A DNA stretch of 64,000 nucleotides, taken from Sphagnum magellanicum (taxonomy: Eukaryota > Streptophyta > Sphagnopsida > Sphagnales > Sphagnaceae). The position numbers and the translations under genes were made by a program. Below are positions 21,801 through 33,449 of the stretch, one piece after another (the first letter of the stretch is position 1; the number at the start of each line of letters is the position of its first letter). The stretch is taken from the NCBI GenBank assembly GCA_021904315.1, contig CM038918.1, forward strand, positions 5,657,349-5,721,348. Reading direction: 5' to 3'. The notes beneath the pieces are model-generated. The model was not told the origin of the DNA, did not search any database, and worked only from the letters and a program-made list of their open reading frames with translations.

Positions 21801-24800
21801 AACTCCTTTGCTACTAAGAGTCTTCACCAATTGTCTGTGGTTCTGTGAACCCAACCCTAATGTGGAAATCCGTGATGCATAGCCAATGCTTCCAATGCAG
21901 TTTGTGAGGACCAGTACATATTCTCAAATGTGAGTGGTATTTGGAACTTGCAAACAGGAGAGACGTATGATGAAGCAAATTTGTAAAGTTAAAGCTGTGT
22001 GTAGGATTTATTGATGGTTTGAATCCAATGTGCATATTATTGGAGGATTAACCCCGGTGCAAAAAAATTGGTTTGAGAGAAAAAAGTTGTTCTTGTTTGC
22101 ACATTACAACTTTTTGGCAATGCAACCAAATTTTATTGAGTGATTATCAGTTTCTTAAATGGTCTTGGGGTTTTCATGATTTAACTAGAACCTATAGTTG
22201 CAATTCCAAAAACACATTATACGAAGAGATAGAAAGAAGGTTGCAGGATGGTGATTTCTCAAAGGTTTTGAATATTTTTTCATAGCCTATTGAAATTGAT
22301 TTGGTGAAAAGTCAATCATCTAGCTTAGGCTACAAAAATTTAATTTGAAATTTTGGAACTCCAAGGACTTCATATGAAACTTTTTTGAGTTTTATAGTGA
22401 TTTTTTTTTCATTTTCTTTTGGTCTCAGAACTTATATGGTAGATAGATTTTGATCCATTATTTTTTACTTTATTTAAATTCCACTCAACATTTTTGAGTG
22501 GTCTTATAGGTGAAATTGTGTTGGAGACAAAAAAAAAAAACCAAAACAAAAAAAGTAATTCCTACCCCATTCTTCAATTACAATCTTTTTTTAAAGTCAT
22601 TAGAGTTCAACGATTACAACATGAACTCATTGTTAAGTTTGTTGAATTAGCATGTCGAAAGTGTGAGATGAGTTCAAAATGACAGATTTCCTTTTACAAA
22701 TTTTCCACAAGATTAAAATGTGTTTTTCATGAATAAATAAAACACTTTATGATTATGTCTTAATCTAGTCATATAATTATAAATTTGTGATTACATTGTG
22801 ATTGCATTATCACTTTATGGATTGTCTAGATTGTCTTGTTTTTTGGTTTCAAGTTTAAAGTTGTTGAGCACTCATGTGCAGCATCCTGATCAAAGGCAAA
22901 TGCTGGGAAATTTGTTTTGTCCTACTTGGCAGATGGTTTTTGTTAGAGGCTTTGACACCATTATGTATTAGTTCAAAGACCTGATTGGGTCTATATGGCC
23001 AAAACAGGGAGTCCAATGTTCATATACTTTGATTACAGCTGTTGGGAATTTGATAGTCTGGGGAGAAAACATTCTCATTCACAAGACGAGCTCAATAGCT
23101 TTGTTGGAGGGTTTCCGCTTAGTTGGCTCTGTACCTTGAAATTCAACTTTTCTCGTTGATTTCAGATATTGTGTCTATTGGCAAATGGTCTTATGATACC
23201 AGTTGATTTGCAAGCTAGATTGCAGGGATTGTTCAGACAGCTCTGTTTGCAAGTTTCTTTTAATACTATCTAAGAAGATATGTTTATGCAAGCATTCCTC
23301 CAAATGTGTAGTCTTGTTTGTGATTAAAATTTGAATGCTAGAAAGAACCTTGATTATATGCAGTTTTGTTGTCAGTTTTGTCGAGCCTTCATTTGTCAAA
23401 ACATGTACATAGGGGGAGACAAGTGTGTGGAGTCTCCCTGGTCATTTGAATTCAGTCACTGCCTTCTGTACAGGTGAAGATGTCCTGACAAGGCCAAGTT
23501 GTTCGCTGGTCATGTTACAGCTGGAGGAAATAGTGAGAGGCTCCAGTTACCTGCCTAGATCGTGAGTTAGCAAGCAATTCATCAATTGTTTGAACAGAAA
23601 ACACTGCGATGGAAAGAGCTTTTCTATGATGCTGGCATGATTCTTGAAATTGCAGGTTTTGGTACCATAGGATGCAAGCAGTGGGCATCAATTTAATTAA
23701 GCTGAGGATATAATGTTGGACCACAATGCAGTCCATTGTGTGTCTGCAGCCATGAGATTGATTTGCTACACACCCAACGTTAATTTATGGTGGTTCTCAA
23801 GAAGCCTCTCATTTGTACTACATGTTGCTGGATTGTTTCTTGTGTTTGACTGAAATGTTCCAGTGTTGTTTGATTTGTTAGAATTGATAGGTGGGTGGTC
23901 AATTGGCACAACCTTTTATGGAATATTTGAACATAGGAGAATCCTCATATTGTAACAAATGCCTTCATGTTAATTATCAATTTCATTTTATTTCTGGCAT
24001 TCTTGCTTAACATTGCTCATCAAGTTCGGGTTTATTGCTTTCTAAATGAGTTTCTTGCTTGCATTTTGAAACCTTATCTGAAGTCTTGTTCCACAACCTA
24101 ATCCTCCTGTTCCCTTGTTCCATCCCATAAAATCCATGGACTATAGAACCATTCCTCTTCTTGTTCAAGAGGACTTTGCAACCTAATCCTCCTGTTCTCT
24201 GCAAATAGACAATCTATCCATTGTTTTTAGACATTTGAAGTTCTTCTCAAGAATGAATCCAGTGTTGGCTTTTCTTCTTCTCATGCACTTATTAATTGAG
24301 CATTTTTTTGTTGTGATCATGAATGCAGCAGTACTGCACTTTTGAAGTTGGTTTTGTCATGTGAAAAATTCCAGCAACAAAACTACCAACACCACCACCT
24401 CATGCTTTTCCAATTTTCATGCAAACTCAAAGACTTCATCAAGTGGTTTGTTCTCATGGTCATCATGGGTAGCAGCTGTAGCAAAGTTCTTCTTCCTGAA
24501 ACAACCTTGTGCACGTCAAGTGCTCATTGCATGTTTCCATACTTTCTTCTTTGTTTGGTACCTTTCTCTCATCACATGGTGAAAGGTTGGCCAAAAATTG
24601 CAATATGTTGTAAACCTTCTTCCACGCTGATCTAGCTGCCAGAGAAGAAGTACTTACTACAATATATGATCCAGTTTAGTTGCATTTATCTCATCTTGTT
24701 TAATCTTGAGTATCCTTGTTTGAAATCTCTATTGGGTTTCAGCATGGTTGGTCTAAATTGGACTGCGAGAAGGTCTCATATGGGATGCAAATCTATTATA

Positions 24801-25500
24801 TATGTAGTCTATGATGGGGATACATGGGGAAAATGGCCCAAATTCACCAGATTTCGAATTTAAAAAATTCCAAATTGCCAGAGTCTTATGATAACTTCCA
24901 GAAGGTAGCCAAGAATATAGAAGGATTCTGTACTTTTTCTACCTTCATATCTATTATGTAGCCAAATTTGGCTAAATAATCTTCTAGATGATCACCACTT
25001 TGGTTAGATCACAAAGTCCGTAGAAGAAACCCTTCTATGACAATACCATAGCAAGCTAGATCGTGCAAAATAATAATTTCAAATTTATGAAAACGAATTA
25101 ATGTTTAAAAAAATTTAATTATTCATTTTGTCCATGTGAAAATTAACCATACAATATGGGTAACTAATCTTGGATGTGAGAAATAATGAGTAGAGCTGCT
25201 CTATGTTTGTTTGATCACTAGGTTTGGAGCAGTTGTTAGAGCTTCTCCACCCATACTGCTTATTTGGGTCTCCAACAATGTTGGTCACATACAAGATGAT
25301 CACTCCAGCTTAGGGATATGATCTAAAGAAGTTGCTTCCTTATCAAATAGATCATTGAATTTGATGAGAAGCTTTGAAATGATCCATAAATCAGTCAGTC
25401 ATTACCTACTCAAGGGAGTTAATCTGAAGCAAAGAAACTCCATATCCAATCTAACTTAAGACTCATGCGCTGCCAAAAAAAGTGAAGAAACAGAAGAGCG
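18900..25500. other. gene-poor spacer between CKS1 and the tRNA methyltransferase gene
   Basis: No exon chain or RNA gene could be supported. Open stretches are short, of random composition and without family motifs. Early parts (to about 19.3 kb) may include CKS1 3' UTR. I saw no strong repeats at the level readable by eye. Confidence 0.4.
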
Positions 25501-25532
25501 ACACCAGAAAGAATAGATAAAATGCTTAATCA

Positions 25533-28117
25533 TCACACGTATTTGCCTCTATATTTAGGTCTTGACTCTTGGTTGGTTTGTCCATTTGCACCAAATTGTT
25601 CTTGCAAATCTGGACCTGCAGCACCTCCAGATGGAGAAAATACTACACTATGAAGATTGCCCTTCTCTTTACTTGCTTGAAGAAGCTGTAGATGATTTTC
25701 TTTGAATTCAAGGTGCCTGTCTCGTGCACAGTCTGCCTCCTCTGTAGAATATCTCTGGGTCTTTTCCATGGTGAGTAAGCACCTAGACCATCGTGTGCTC
25801 AAGATTTGCTCACTTTTGGACACAAGTGTAAAGCAAGGATGCTTTGGGAAATAAGTTTCTGAGCATTCATCTCTGGCTGCTGGGAAGAAGTAGACTAACC
25901 TACCCCCCATTACCAGTAGACGTGCTGCCATGTCAAAGAGATCATGGACACATTCCTCAAGTGTGTAAGGTGCTGTTGATGGAATATGATCTTTCCTCAT
26001 TTCCTCTGGGATAATATAGGCATCCCGTTTTCCATTTAGCATTTTGCGACCACCTGATTTTCTTCCACCTGCTCGCACACCATATGGTGGGTCACAAATT
26101 ATTGCATCAAAAATCTGCACACCCAACAAGTAACAAAATTACAAAATAGCATAGAAAGTAACTAATTTCCACATAGACTAGTCACTTCCCCTTGGATTCT
26201 TGACCATAAGATTTGGATCCTAATGTAAAAGAGTGAATGAAATCAGGAAATTAAGCATCCAGCATTCAGGTTTTGGTTTCAATTCTCCAGCTGCTTGAAC
26301 ATTTATTGCAAAATGTGCTGGAAAAAGAGATAATGAAAACTCATCTCAGAGATAAGATGCAACTTGTTTGTACGGTCATGTCTATATAGATGTTGAGGAT
26401 GTCTGAATGGACAGAACTAAGAATTTAGCCCTCGTCAAGAACACATTTACATAGATTTTGCCATCATTCTGCAACAGAGTTTTCATGACAAGCATTCTCC
26501 ATTTTTCTGAGTTGGGTGAAATTTTCACCTCAGACACATTGTTGCGCCAAGGGGGCATGTTGTTGTCAGCACGGAACAGCCCTAACGGTGGTGCCAAGTT
26601 GTACTGCAGACCAAAAAATACAATATGACTGTTAGGTGTTGTTTAGGAGCCAGTAAAGTGTGCATTTCACATATCAAAGGTTGAAGCCTTACAACCTAGC
26701 ACAAGTACTACATACAGCACACAAATCTTTAGGTCATCTGTCAAGTTGTCACCAATGTTACTGGTGAAATGAAATTTTGAGGGAAAGTGAAGGGAGAGAA
26801 ACCTGCTTAAAGTTGCTCCAAACATTACAGTCAGGACCACGGCCATCCCGAACAACTCGGATATCAATATCCGCCCCCTACAAACAGACCATAAAAAAGT
26901 TCACCAATCTTAAAGACCTAGATCACAAAGAAGCCAAATTACATCCCAACTGATCACACCAAACAAGTTTCAAGAGAATCACAACACCCACCATAGTCAA
27001 GGCACCAAAATGAGCAGCCGCAATAAGAATACTTCCAGTGCCCACAAATGGATCATAAACAAGCTGGCCTGGCTGCACTAAAGCCTGTGTCGCCATCAAG
27101 AGAGCGATCTCAGCATCCATAGCTGTGGGTCCAAGATACTTGCGACGGCTGAGCTCATACTTTGACACCAAGCTTCGATCACCTGCTCCAATCTCTCGGG
27201 CAAAGTACATATGCTTTCCTTCCAAAGGGGGCAAGCCATTATTGACTACTTGCCCATCAATCTCTATCAACCAGAATTTGTGTTGCGGATTCTTGAGCTG
27301 AACTTGCCCCTGCAATTACAGTTATGAATATCTATGAGATTGCAGAGAAATCTCCAGAACAAACGAGTGCACACATAACCTTGTCAGAGTCACTCACAAA
27401 GTGGCAGACCAGCATCTTCATCACCAATTAGCAGTCATGAGCTGCCATGACTACCCACTGACTTCATCAGCTCCTGATTGTGAGTGTAGATAAGTACATG
27501 AATAATCTGCCTAAAATTGAGGCCAACTATCATACAAAAACTGCATCCAGAGTTTTTGTCATGTTACCACAACCAATGAGAAGACTCGGGCATGACATTG
27601 GCCAGCTGGCACTCAAGAGACATAGCAATTACAGTATGGCACTGCATATGTTACCATCTTCTCATCTTTTGAAACCCAAAGAGCCCAGTGATATATGAAT
27701 TGGGATGTCACAAAAACACAACAAGTCAGCTCAGAAGAGAACTGAAGCACGAGAGCAGGGTGCAAGAGAAACAAAATAACTCATGAGAATTGAGAAATCT
27801 ACATCCTCCTCAAGAGCAATTTTCTTAAAAAAATACATTAGGAAGAAGCAAAAGTGAAGAAGAGTGTAAACCTGGAAAGGTACATAGTCAATACTCTCGA
27901 TACAAGCCTTTTGCTCACTGGAACTGAGAACCTTGCCAAAGCGGTCAACCACAATCTTGAAAGTATGATCTTTTGCTAAGTAAGGTGCTTTCCTTTCCTC
28001 CGGATAGCTTGACACGGCGTCTATGAGCTCTTCCTTTGAATTCCCTTCTCCCCACACCTCGTACATCCCCTTCAACAATAGACCTGCAGAAGAAAAATGA
28101 CTACTATCAAATGTGTG

Positions 28118-28208
<91 letters not shown>

Positions 28209-28501
28209 GCATAAGAACCAAATGAGGCAGACATCAGGGGAACCATTTCCATGCACTGCTTTTGAAGCGAGGAAAGGGGGGAAGAAGACATACTGCGAGA
28301 CACAATCTTGTGGGCAACTTCTTCATTGGGGAGGAAGACATAGTAGAAGGGAGAGTCCGGGTGATGTGAGGGAGCCTGCTTCCACTGCAAGCCCTGTCCT
28401 GGCTTCTCTCCTTCGCTGAAGCCATACAGCTTGGCCAAAGCCTCCACTTCCGGTAGCCTATAGTCCAGCAATCGGTGCAAGAAATAACACAAATACCACA
28501 T
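25533..28501 (-). CDS. TRM11: tRNA (guanine(10)-N2)-methyltransferase, TRM11/TRMT11 family, 489 aa
   Basis: Six exons on the minus strand: 28501-28294, 28083-27872, 27309-26992, 26877-26803, 26603-26529, 26114-25533; total 1470 bases with all phases matching. TRM11 is the catalytic subunit that, with TRM112, makes m2G at position 10 of tRNAs in the cytoplasm. The N-terminus (MWYLCYFLHRLLDYRLPEVE) and THUMP-type region fill about aa 1-180. The S-adenosylmethionine motif DPFVGTGS is at aa 226-233, and the catalytic DPPYG, an N/D-PP-Y motif, is at aa 304-308, followed by GVRAGGRKSGGRK. LLVMGGRLVYFFP and the CF-LVS-EQ-LS-RWSR region complete the fold. Length fits the family (about 460-490 aa). 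The ATG at 28501 was chosen because the upstream in-frame codon at 28516 is GTG. An acidic-free, Gly/Gln-rich tail ends the protein. Intron 1 holds a large TG/AG repeat. Confidence 0.95.
28112..28204. repeat. compound (TG)n(AG)n microsatellite in TRM11 intron 1
   Basis: About 45 bases of TG units, with one CG interruption, pass directly into about 48 bases of AG units. It lies between exons 1 and 2 of the tRNA methyltransferase gene, close to the exon 1 donor. Confidence 0.95.
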
Positions 28502-28522
28502 CCTCGCAAAACCCACCTCCCC

Positions 28523-28533
28523 TTCTCTCTCTC

Positions 28534-28569
<36 letters not shown>
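28523..28569. repeat. (CT)n microsatellite in the 5' leader of TRM11
   Basis: Nearly pure CT, read as GA on the gene's strand, starting about 22 bases before the methyltransferase start codon. It is probably in the transcribed leader. GA repeats near plant start sites can bind GAGA-binding factors. Confidence 0.85.
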
Positions 28570-28573
28570 AGAC

Positions 28574-28913
28574 TACTTCACCATTTCCGGTCTGTCGATA
28601 GTTTCTCTCGCTTGTGGACGACTGCTAAGCCCTAAACCCCTGCCTCTCTGAGCGACTTCTTTCTTCTCCTAAACTCCGCAAACTTCTCGATGGAAGAAGA
28701 AGAAGCTGCACTCATTCTTGAGTTTGAATTCTCAGAAACAACTTCGCCACCTCCGTTCTGTCGATGGTTTCTCTCGCTTGTGGGCAACTGCTAAACCCTA
28801 AACCCTAAACCCCTGCCTCTCTGAGCGACTTCTTTATTGTACTAAACTCCGCAAACTTCTTGATGGAAGAAGAAATTGCATTCACTCTTCTTTGAGTTTT
28901 AATGCTCAGCTCC
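28574..28913. repeat. tandem duplication with telo-boxes upstream of TRM11
   Basis: Two units of about 166-175 bases share TCTGTCGAT, TTTCTCTCGCTTGTGG, the CCCTAAACCCCTGCCTCTCT segment and AACTCCGCAAACTTCT. Copy 1 has one AAACCC telo-box type motif (28633-28640); copy 2 has three tandem AAACCCT units (28793-28813). Telo-boxes are known in promoters of plant translation and ribosome genes, fitting a tRNA-modifying enzyme. Confidence 0.75.
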
Positions 28914-28944
28914 ACAACAACACGGAAAGCTGCGAAGAACATCC

Positions 28945-28975
28945 ACCCACCCACCCACCCACCCACGCACCCACC
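28945..28975. repeat. (CCCA)n short repeat
   Basis: About 30 bases of CCCA units (ATCCACCCACCCACCCACC) in the upstream region of TRM11. No gene attached. Confidence 0.8.
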
Positions 28976-29099
28976 CGACGTGTATCTTCTCTTCGAGAAA
29001 GTCTGACCGCCGTCAGCTCTCTCCTCAACAAATCGCAACAACACTTTGTAAATCTCCCAAACGCGTTCGCAATCGACGAAAATCTCATACAAGAATGTG

Positions 29100-30800
29100 A
29101 AGGAAGATCGTGTTAAATTTCATGAATGGACAAAGAGAGAAGCAGAAACACAATCCAATCGAATCCTTTCTGTTTCAATTCGGCGCTGTTGCTGATCTTC
29201 TGTTGCGACTGATGGGTTGTCGAATTCTCTCTCTTGTGCCATTCGCGCCGCCTTCCTTTGCAATTATATTTCCTTTTATTGGTCTTGCAAGGAAAAGTTT
29301 TAGTGTTTTGTGTTTAGTAGACAAAACTTGTGATTTTTGGTTCCATTGCAATTGTTTGATTTTTGACTTTGCTTGCAATTTTTACAATCCCATTCCAGAA
29401 TTATGAAAAGTAGGAGAAATTTGTGTCAATTTGGGCCTTTTTATTCTTATTGAACTACGTGATTTGGAATTTCATAACATGAAAGATTGACACCTATTGA
29501 ACAATGCTTTGAGGATAATAAAAGAAAGATAAAATTTGTTCACATTAATTTGAGTTTTGACAAGTAAAATACATTCTTTAAAAAATTGTTGTAAATCTTC
29601 AATAGGTTGGAAAATTTTACTTTCTTTTTTAGTCCATATTTGAGGTTTGAGAAATATGTAGTTTGAATGATATAGGTTTACAAAATTTCACTTTTTTTCT
29701 TATTCCATACTTGAGGTTTGAAAAATATGTAATTTGAATGATATATTTATTTATATAATATCCTTGGGTGGTCGTCCATTTCATTTATCCATCCATCTCG
29801 TCATTCGTCACATCATTCGTCCTCTCATCCGTCCCAATGATGGCCACCAGTGCTACTCGTATATATATATAAACTTGTTTACAATTGTAATAAAGATCAA
29901 CAATTAAATTATAATATGTTAGTCCACACTATGAAGGAAAATAGTTTTTTTCTGATATTAAAGGGGGAAAAAAAATGCAAACTTAAGACTTGTCATTGTG
30001 TGTGTGTTTCTTTTTCCAAAATTTTAATGTTGTATCAATCACAAGGATCCCAAAATAAAATAAAATAAAATAAAAATGGCAATACTTTAATGAAATAAAA
30101 GAAGCTCCCAAACTAAAATTTGGATTGAAATGTGGTGAAAAACAGTTCCCCAAAAATTAAGGAATATGAGGCCAATTTCATCACATTTCACCTGATTTTT
30201 AAAAGTTTGATGCCAAATTATCATCAAATTTCGATTGTTTAGACAATTTGTAAAAAACCTCTTCTTGTTTAATGCCAATTCTTTCTTTGGAAGGCCTAGT
30301 CTAATGATGCCACAGGAAAAAAATGGGGAAATCAAAGCACCGAGTAAATTCAATAGTTATTGTTTTAGGTGGTGAATTTTCACCATTTTGTTAAAAAAAA
30401 AAAGGTGGGGGGAGGGGTCAACAACATCAACAAAGGATTAAAAAACAAACCTAAAGTTGCCAGATTTTTGAATTTAAATAAAAAAAGATGGCTGGATTTC
30501 TCCCATAGGCTGCAACAAGCCACAATAGAGAAGAATTAAATTTTTTTTGTACTACCTATAAGATTTGTTTTGCAACCAAATATGAGTAAATCTTGTTGTT
30601 AATGATTGCCAGTCTTGTAACATAAAAAAAATTAAAAAAAATTAAAAATTTATCATTTAAGTATATAATTTAGATTTAATAATAATAATAATATGAAATT
30701 AAAAAAATTAAAAAAAAAACAAAGTAAACCAGACCCAAAACCTTAGAAAACAAACCAAAAGTGTTGAGAAAATGATATCATGGTAAAAAATGAAGATGTT
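29100..30800. other. intergenic spacer between divergent TRM11 and the L18a-like gene
   Basis: Mostly AT-rich. A TCATTCGTC/CATCCATC patch lies at about 29785-29835 and an AAAAT pentamer run at about 30055-30075. No coding signal. The two flanking genes point away from each other, so this holds their upstream regions. Confidence 0.45.
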
Positions 30801-31161
30801 TCCCCCATCCACCCCCCTCCCTCCTCCATACCGTCATTAACCCCATGGAGCACCGGGTGGCGACCGGGCATTCGGAAGGGCAGCCTGCAGCTAGGGTACG
30901 GACTACCCAAAGCAGGTGACCGACAGCCTTGGAGTGCAAGAAACAGCGTCTAGGATTCCGAGCAGAAGAACCTTTGAGAGTAGAGAGAATTGGGTTGTGT
31001 TCAAGGCACCGATTTCGAAGTTGGGTTCTTCTCAGATTGTGGTGATTCTTTGGTTTTTTGAAACTGTTCTGAACGATTGTTGTGTTGGGTAGCAGCTACA
31101 AGTGTGCGTGTGTGTTTTGACCTAGTTTCAGTGATTGCTTGAGAGAAGGGGATTTGCAGCT

Positions 31162-33445
31162 ATGTCAGGAGCACAACAAGGGTATTACACCGATAGGCAG
31201 CAGTATGGGACATTCCAAGCGCCGCCCTTCATGCAACAGCCACAGATTCCAAGTCCAGGCGGGATGTATTATCCATCTGTCCCAGGTTTTACTCTCTCCG
31301 TTCTTCCTCTTCCTCTTTTTCTTCCCAGCAGTTTGAGCTTCCTGTTCTTTTCCAGTATTGCTAAATAGAGAGCATCATTAGAGTTTCTAGCAGTTTCAGT
31401 CTCATCAACAACTGTTAGATATTCAAGTTATTTCAAAAGTGGGGCATCTTCTTGTCGTTCCAGTCTATACCCTATCACCCAGATGTCTGTAATTGTGCCC
31501 CAAGAATCAAAGTTGCTGAAAGGAAAATGAAATATCGTGAATATAGATCTTGAAGCAAAGCGGTGAAATCATATCAGTGTGATCATCAGTGTCATATGTT
31601 TCTTGTGTATGTGGAGAATCTGGGATCGCAACTAAAAATTTTCAGACTAGATGGACTATTAGGGTTAATATCTATCATGCTCCTAGTATGAATCAAGAGC
31701 ATGTCCAAGTGTACAAGCCCGTGACCATGTATAACAAACACCCATTTGGGGCTTTGTCTCATTCTGTGCAGCTTTCCCTCGGGTAGCAGATGGTATTCCC
31801 TTAAGTGGAAATTACAACTATTATCCAGGTGGCGGATTGGAGCATTCCATTCGTGAGGGTTGCTGTCATCATGGAGACCCAAATAACCTTCCGTTTTGCG
31901 GGGTTGGATATGGCTGGTTCTTGTAAGACTTTTGAACTTGAGCCTACTAAAAGCATGAGTATTTGTTTAATTATGTGGTTAGACACTTGATTAATCAAGA
32001 GACAAACACTCATGGATTACTATTCATGGATATGATTTTGCTTGAGTGCTAGGCAACATCATGACTGAGTCTTCCTGTTGCGAGAGAAACTCAGGATACA
32101 GATTTCATATAATGGTCTGCCCAGAATTTTAGGCAGGCTCTCATATGCTTATCTACATCCACTATTGAGAGCTGATGAGGCCAGTGGGTAGTCATGGCAG
32201 CTTATCATTGCTATCTGTGATGAAAGTGATGGTCTCACACTTTGTGAGTGACTCTCATAAGGGTATGACTGCACTCATTGTCATGTTACCTTCAAATGGT
32301 TGTTGTTGCAATTTCACACATATGGATATGATTTGGCAGCTGGGAAGAAAAATTGTAGGGTTACAATTGAGTGAAATGGATGTGGATTGGAGAATAGCTT
32401 GTTGTCATCATGTGCTTTTCACCACCTGCATACTCATGGGCATCAACATGTGAATCCAATGACCCAAATGGTTGGTACTCATGATTACCATGCAAGTGGT
32501 CATTGGCTCAATTCCGCATTAGGCCATATGCTTGATGTCACCTACTATAGTGCACCCAAGCTATAGTTGGGGTCATCTGGGCCAACCAGTCACTTGACAG
32601 AAATCCATGTGAGGAATGGGAGGCAAACCCTCAGGAGTGTTTGTCAATTGTGTGGGCATCAAATTGATCATCAAATGGAATATGTCAAGAGTGTTCCATA
32701 AGTATCTTGGATACATGGAGATTTGCACCTTATACATGAAGAATCACTGGAGGGTTGGTGCCTATTTAACTGCTGTTTCAAATTTGGTTCTGACCTCCAT
32801 TTGCAATTTCATTGAGCAGGTTCCTCTTGGGTTTTTTTTTCCTTGGTGTTCCGTGGTATGTTGGAGCATTTATTTTCTGTTGCCTTACTCATGACTACAG
32901 AGAACGTTCTGGACTAGCTGCATGTGCCATTGCGGTATTGTCATTCCTTCTCTCACTTCATTCCCACTACCTCCCTGTTGTTGCTGTTCCAAAGTGCTCA
33001 ATTCTTTAAGTCCCACTACCTCTCCATTGTTGCTGTTCCAAAGTTCTTAATTCTTTAGAAATGAAAATCATTTTTATGGTTTTCCAGCTTCCTCATTCAT
33101 AAACTTTGACCAGCAAGTCTTGCTGTAAAACTTGAGTGGGATTCTGCAAAGGAGGGAAATAACAGCTTGTATTGGAAAGTACCATGTTTGAGTGCTTTGT
33201 ACACTTGCTGTTCTGTCAAAGATTGTTTTCTTTGTGTATCCTTTGGAGTTCAAGAAAGTGGTTTCAGGTAGTTTGTCTATGAAATCTGATGTTGGAAGAA
33301 CTTCTGCAAAAAAATTCAGTGGAGGTGTGCCAAGTAGTGCAAAGGTGTTTGTTTTGAAGGCTGATGTTTTCTCATGTTTTCTTTCATGCAGGCTATAATG
33401 CTCTTCTTGGTTGGTGGTGGCATTCACATAACATACTTCTTATGA
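31162..33445 (+). CDS. 60S ribosomal protein L18a-like membrane protein, 147 aa
   Basis: Four exons: 31162-31285, 31772-31922, 32820-32934 and 33392-33445; phases 1, 0-compatible and 0 agree at every join (444 bases). The family is the plant 'L18a-like' group, which despite its name is not a ribosomal subunit but a small two-span membrane protein of unclear role. The Gln/Pro/Tyr-rich N-terminus (MSGAQQGYYTDRQQYGTFQA) is followed by a Cys patch (CCHHGDPNNLPFCGVGYGW) and the conserved LGFFFLGVPWYVGAF first membrane span at about aa 88-110, then DYRERSGLAACAIA, and a second span ending GGGIHITYFL. Length fits the family. Intron 2 is about 900 bases. An intronless ribosomal L18a is excluded because its basic RNA-binding part is missing. 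Confidence 0.92.
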
Positions 33446-33449
33446 CTTA

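Noticed and set aside
25533-26129. A separate 198-aa methyltransferase gene on the minus strand
   Set aside because: It is the last exon of the six-exon TRM11 gene; the residues before IFDAIIC are intron sequence next to a clear GTGTGCAG acceptor.
27731-28516. A 261-aa protein with Ser-Leu and Thr-His repeats
   Set aside because: The repeats are translation of the TG/AG microsatellite in intron 1; splice sites on both sides join the real exons.
28690-28795. Plus-strand start MEEEEAALILEFEFSE divergent from TRM11
   Set aside because: The duplicated copy of this sequence stops after about ten codons, so the frame is not maintained; it is better explained as promoter duplication.
32820-33009. 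Exon 3 of the L18a-like gene continuing to a stop at 33009
   Set aside because: The frame is open, but a GTATTG donor at 32935 and the exon at 33392 restore the conserved second membrane span and family C-terminus.
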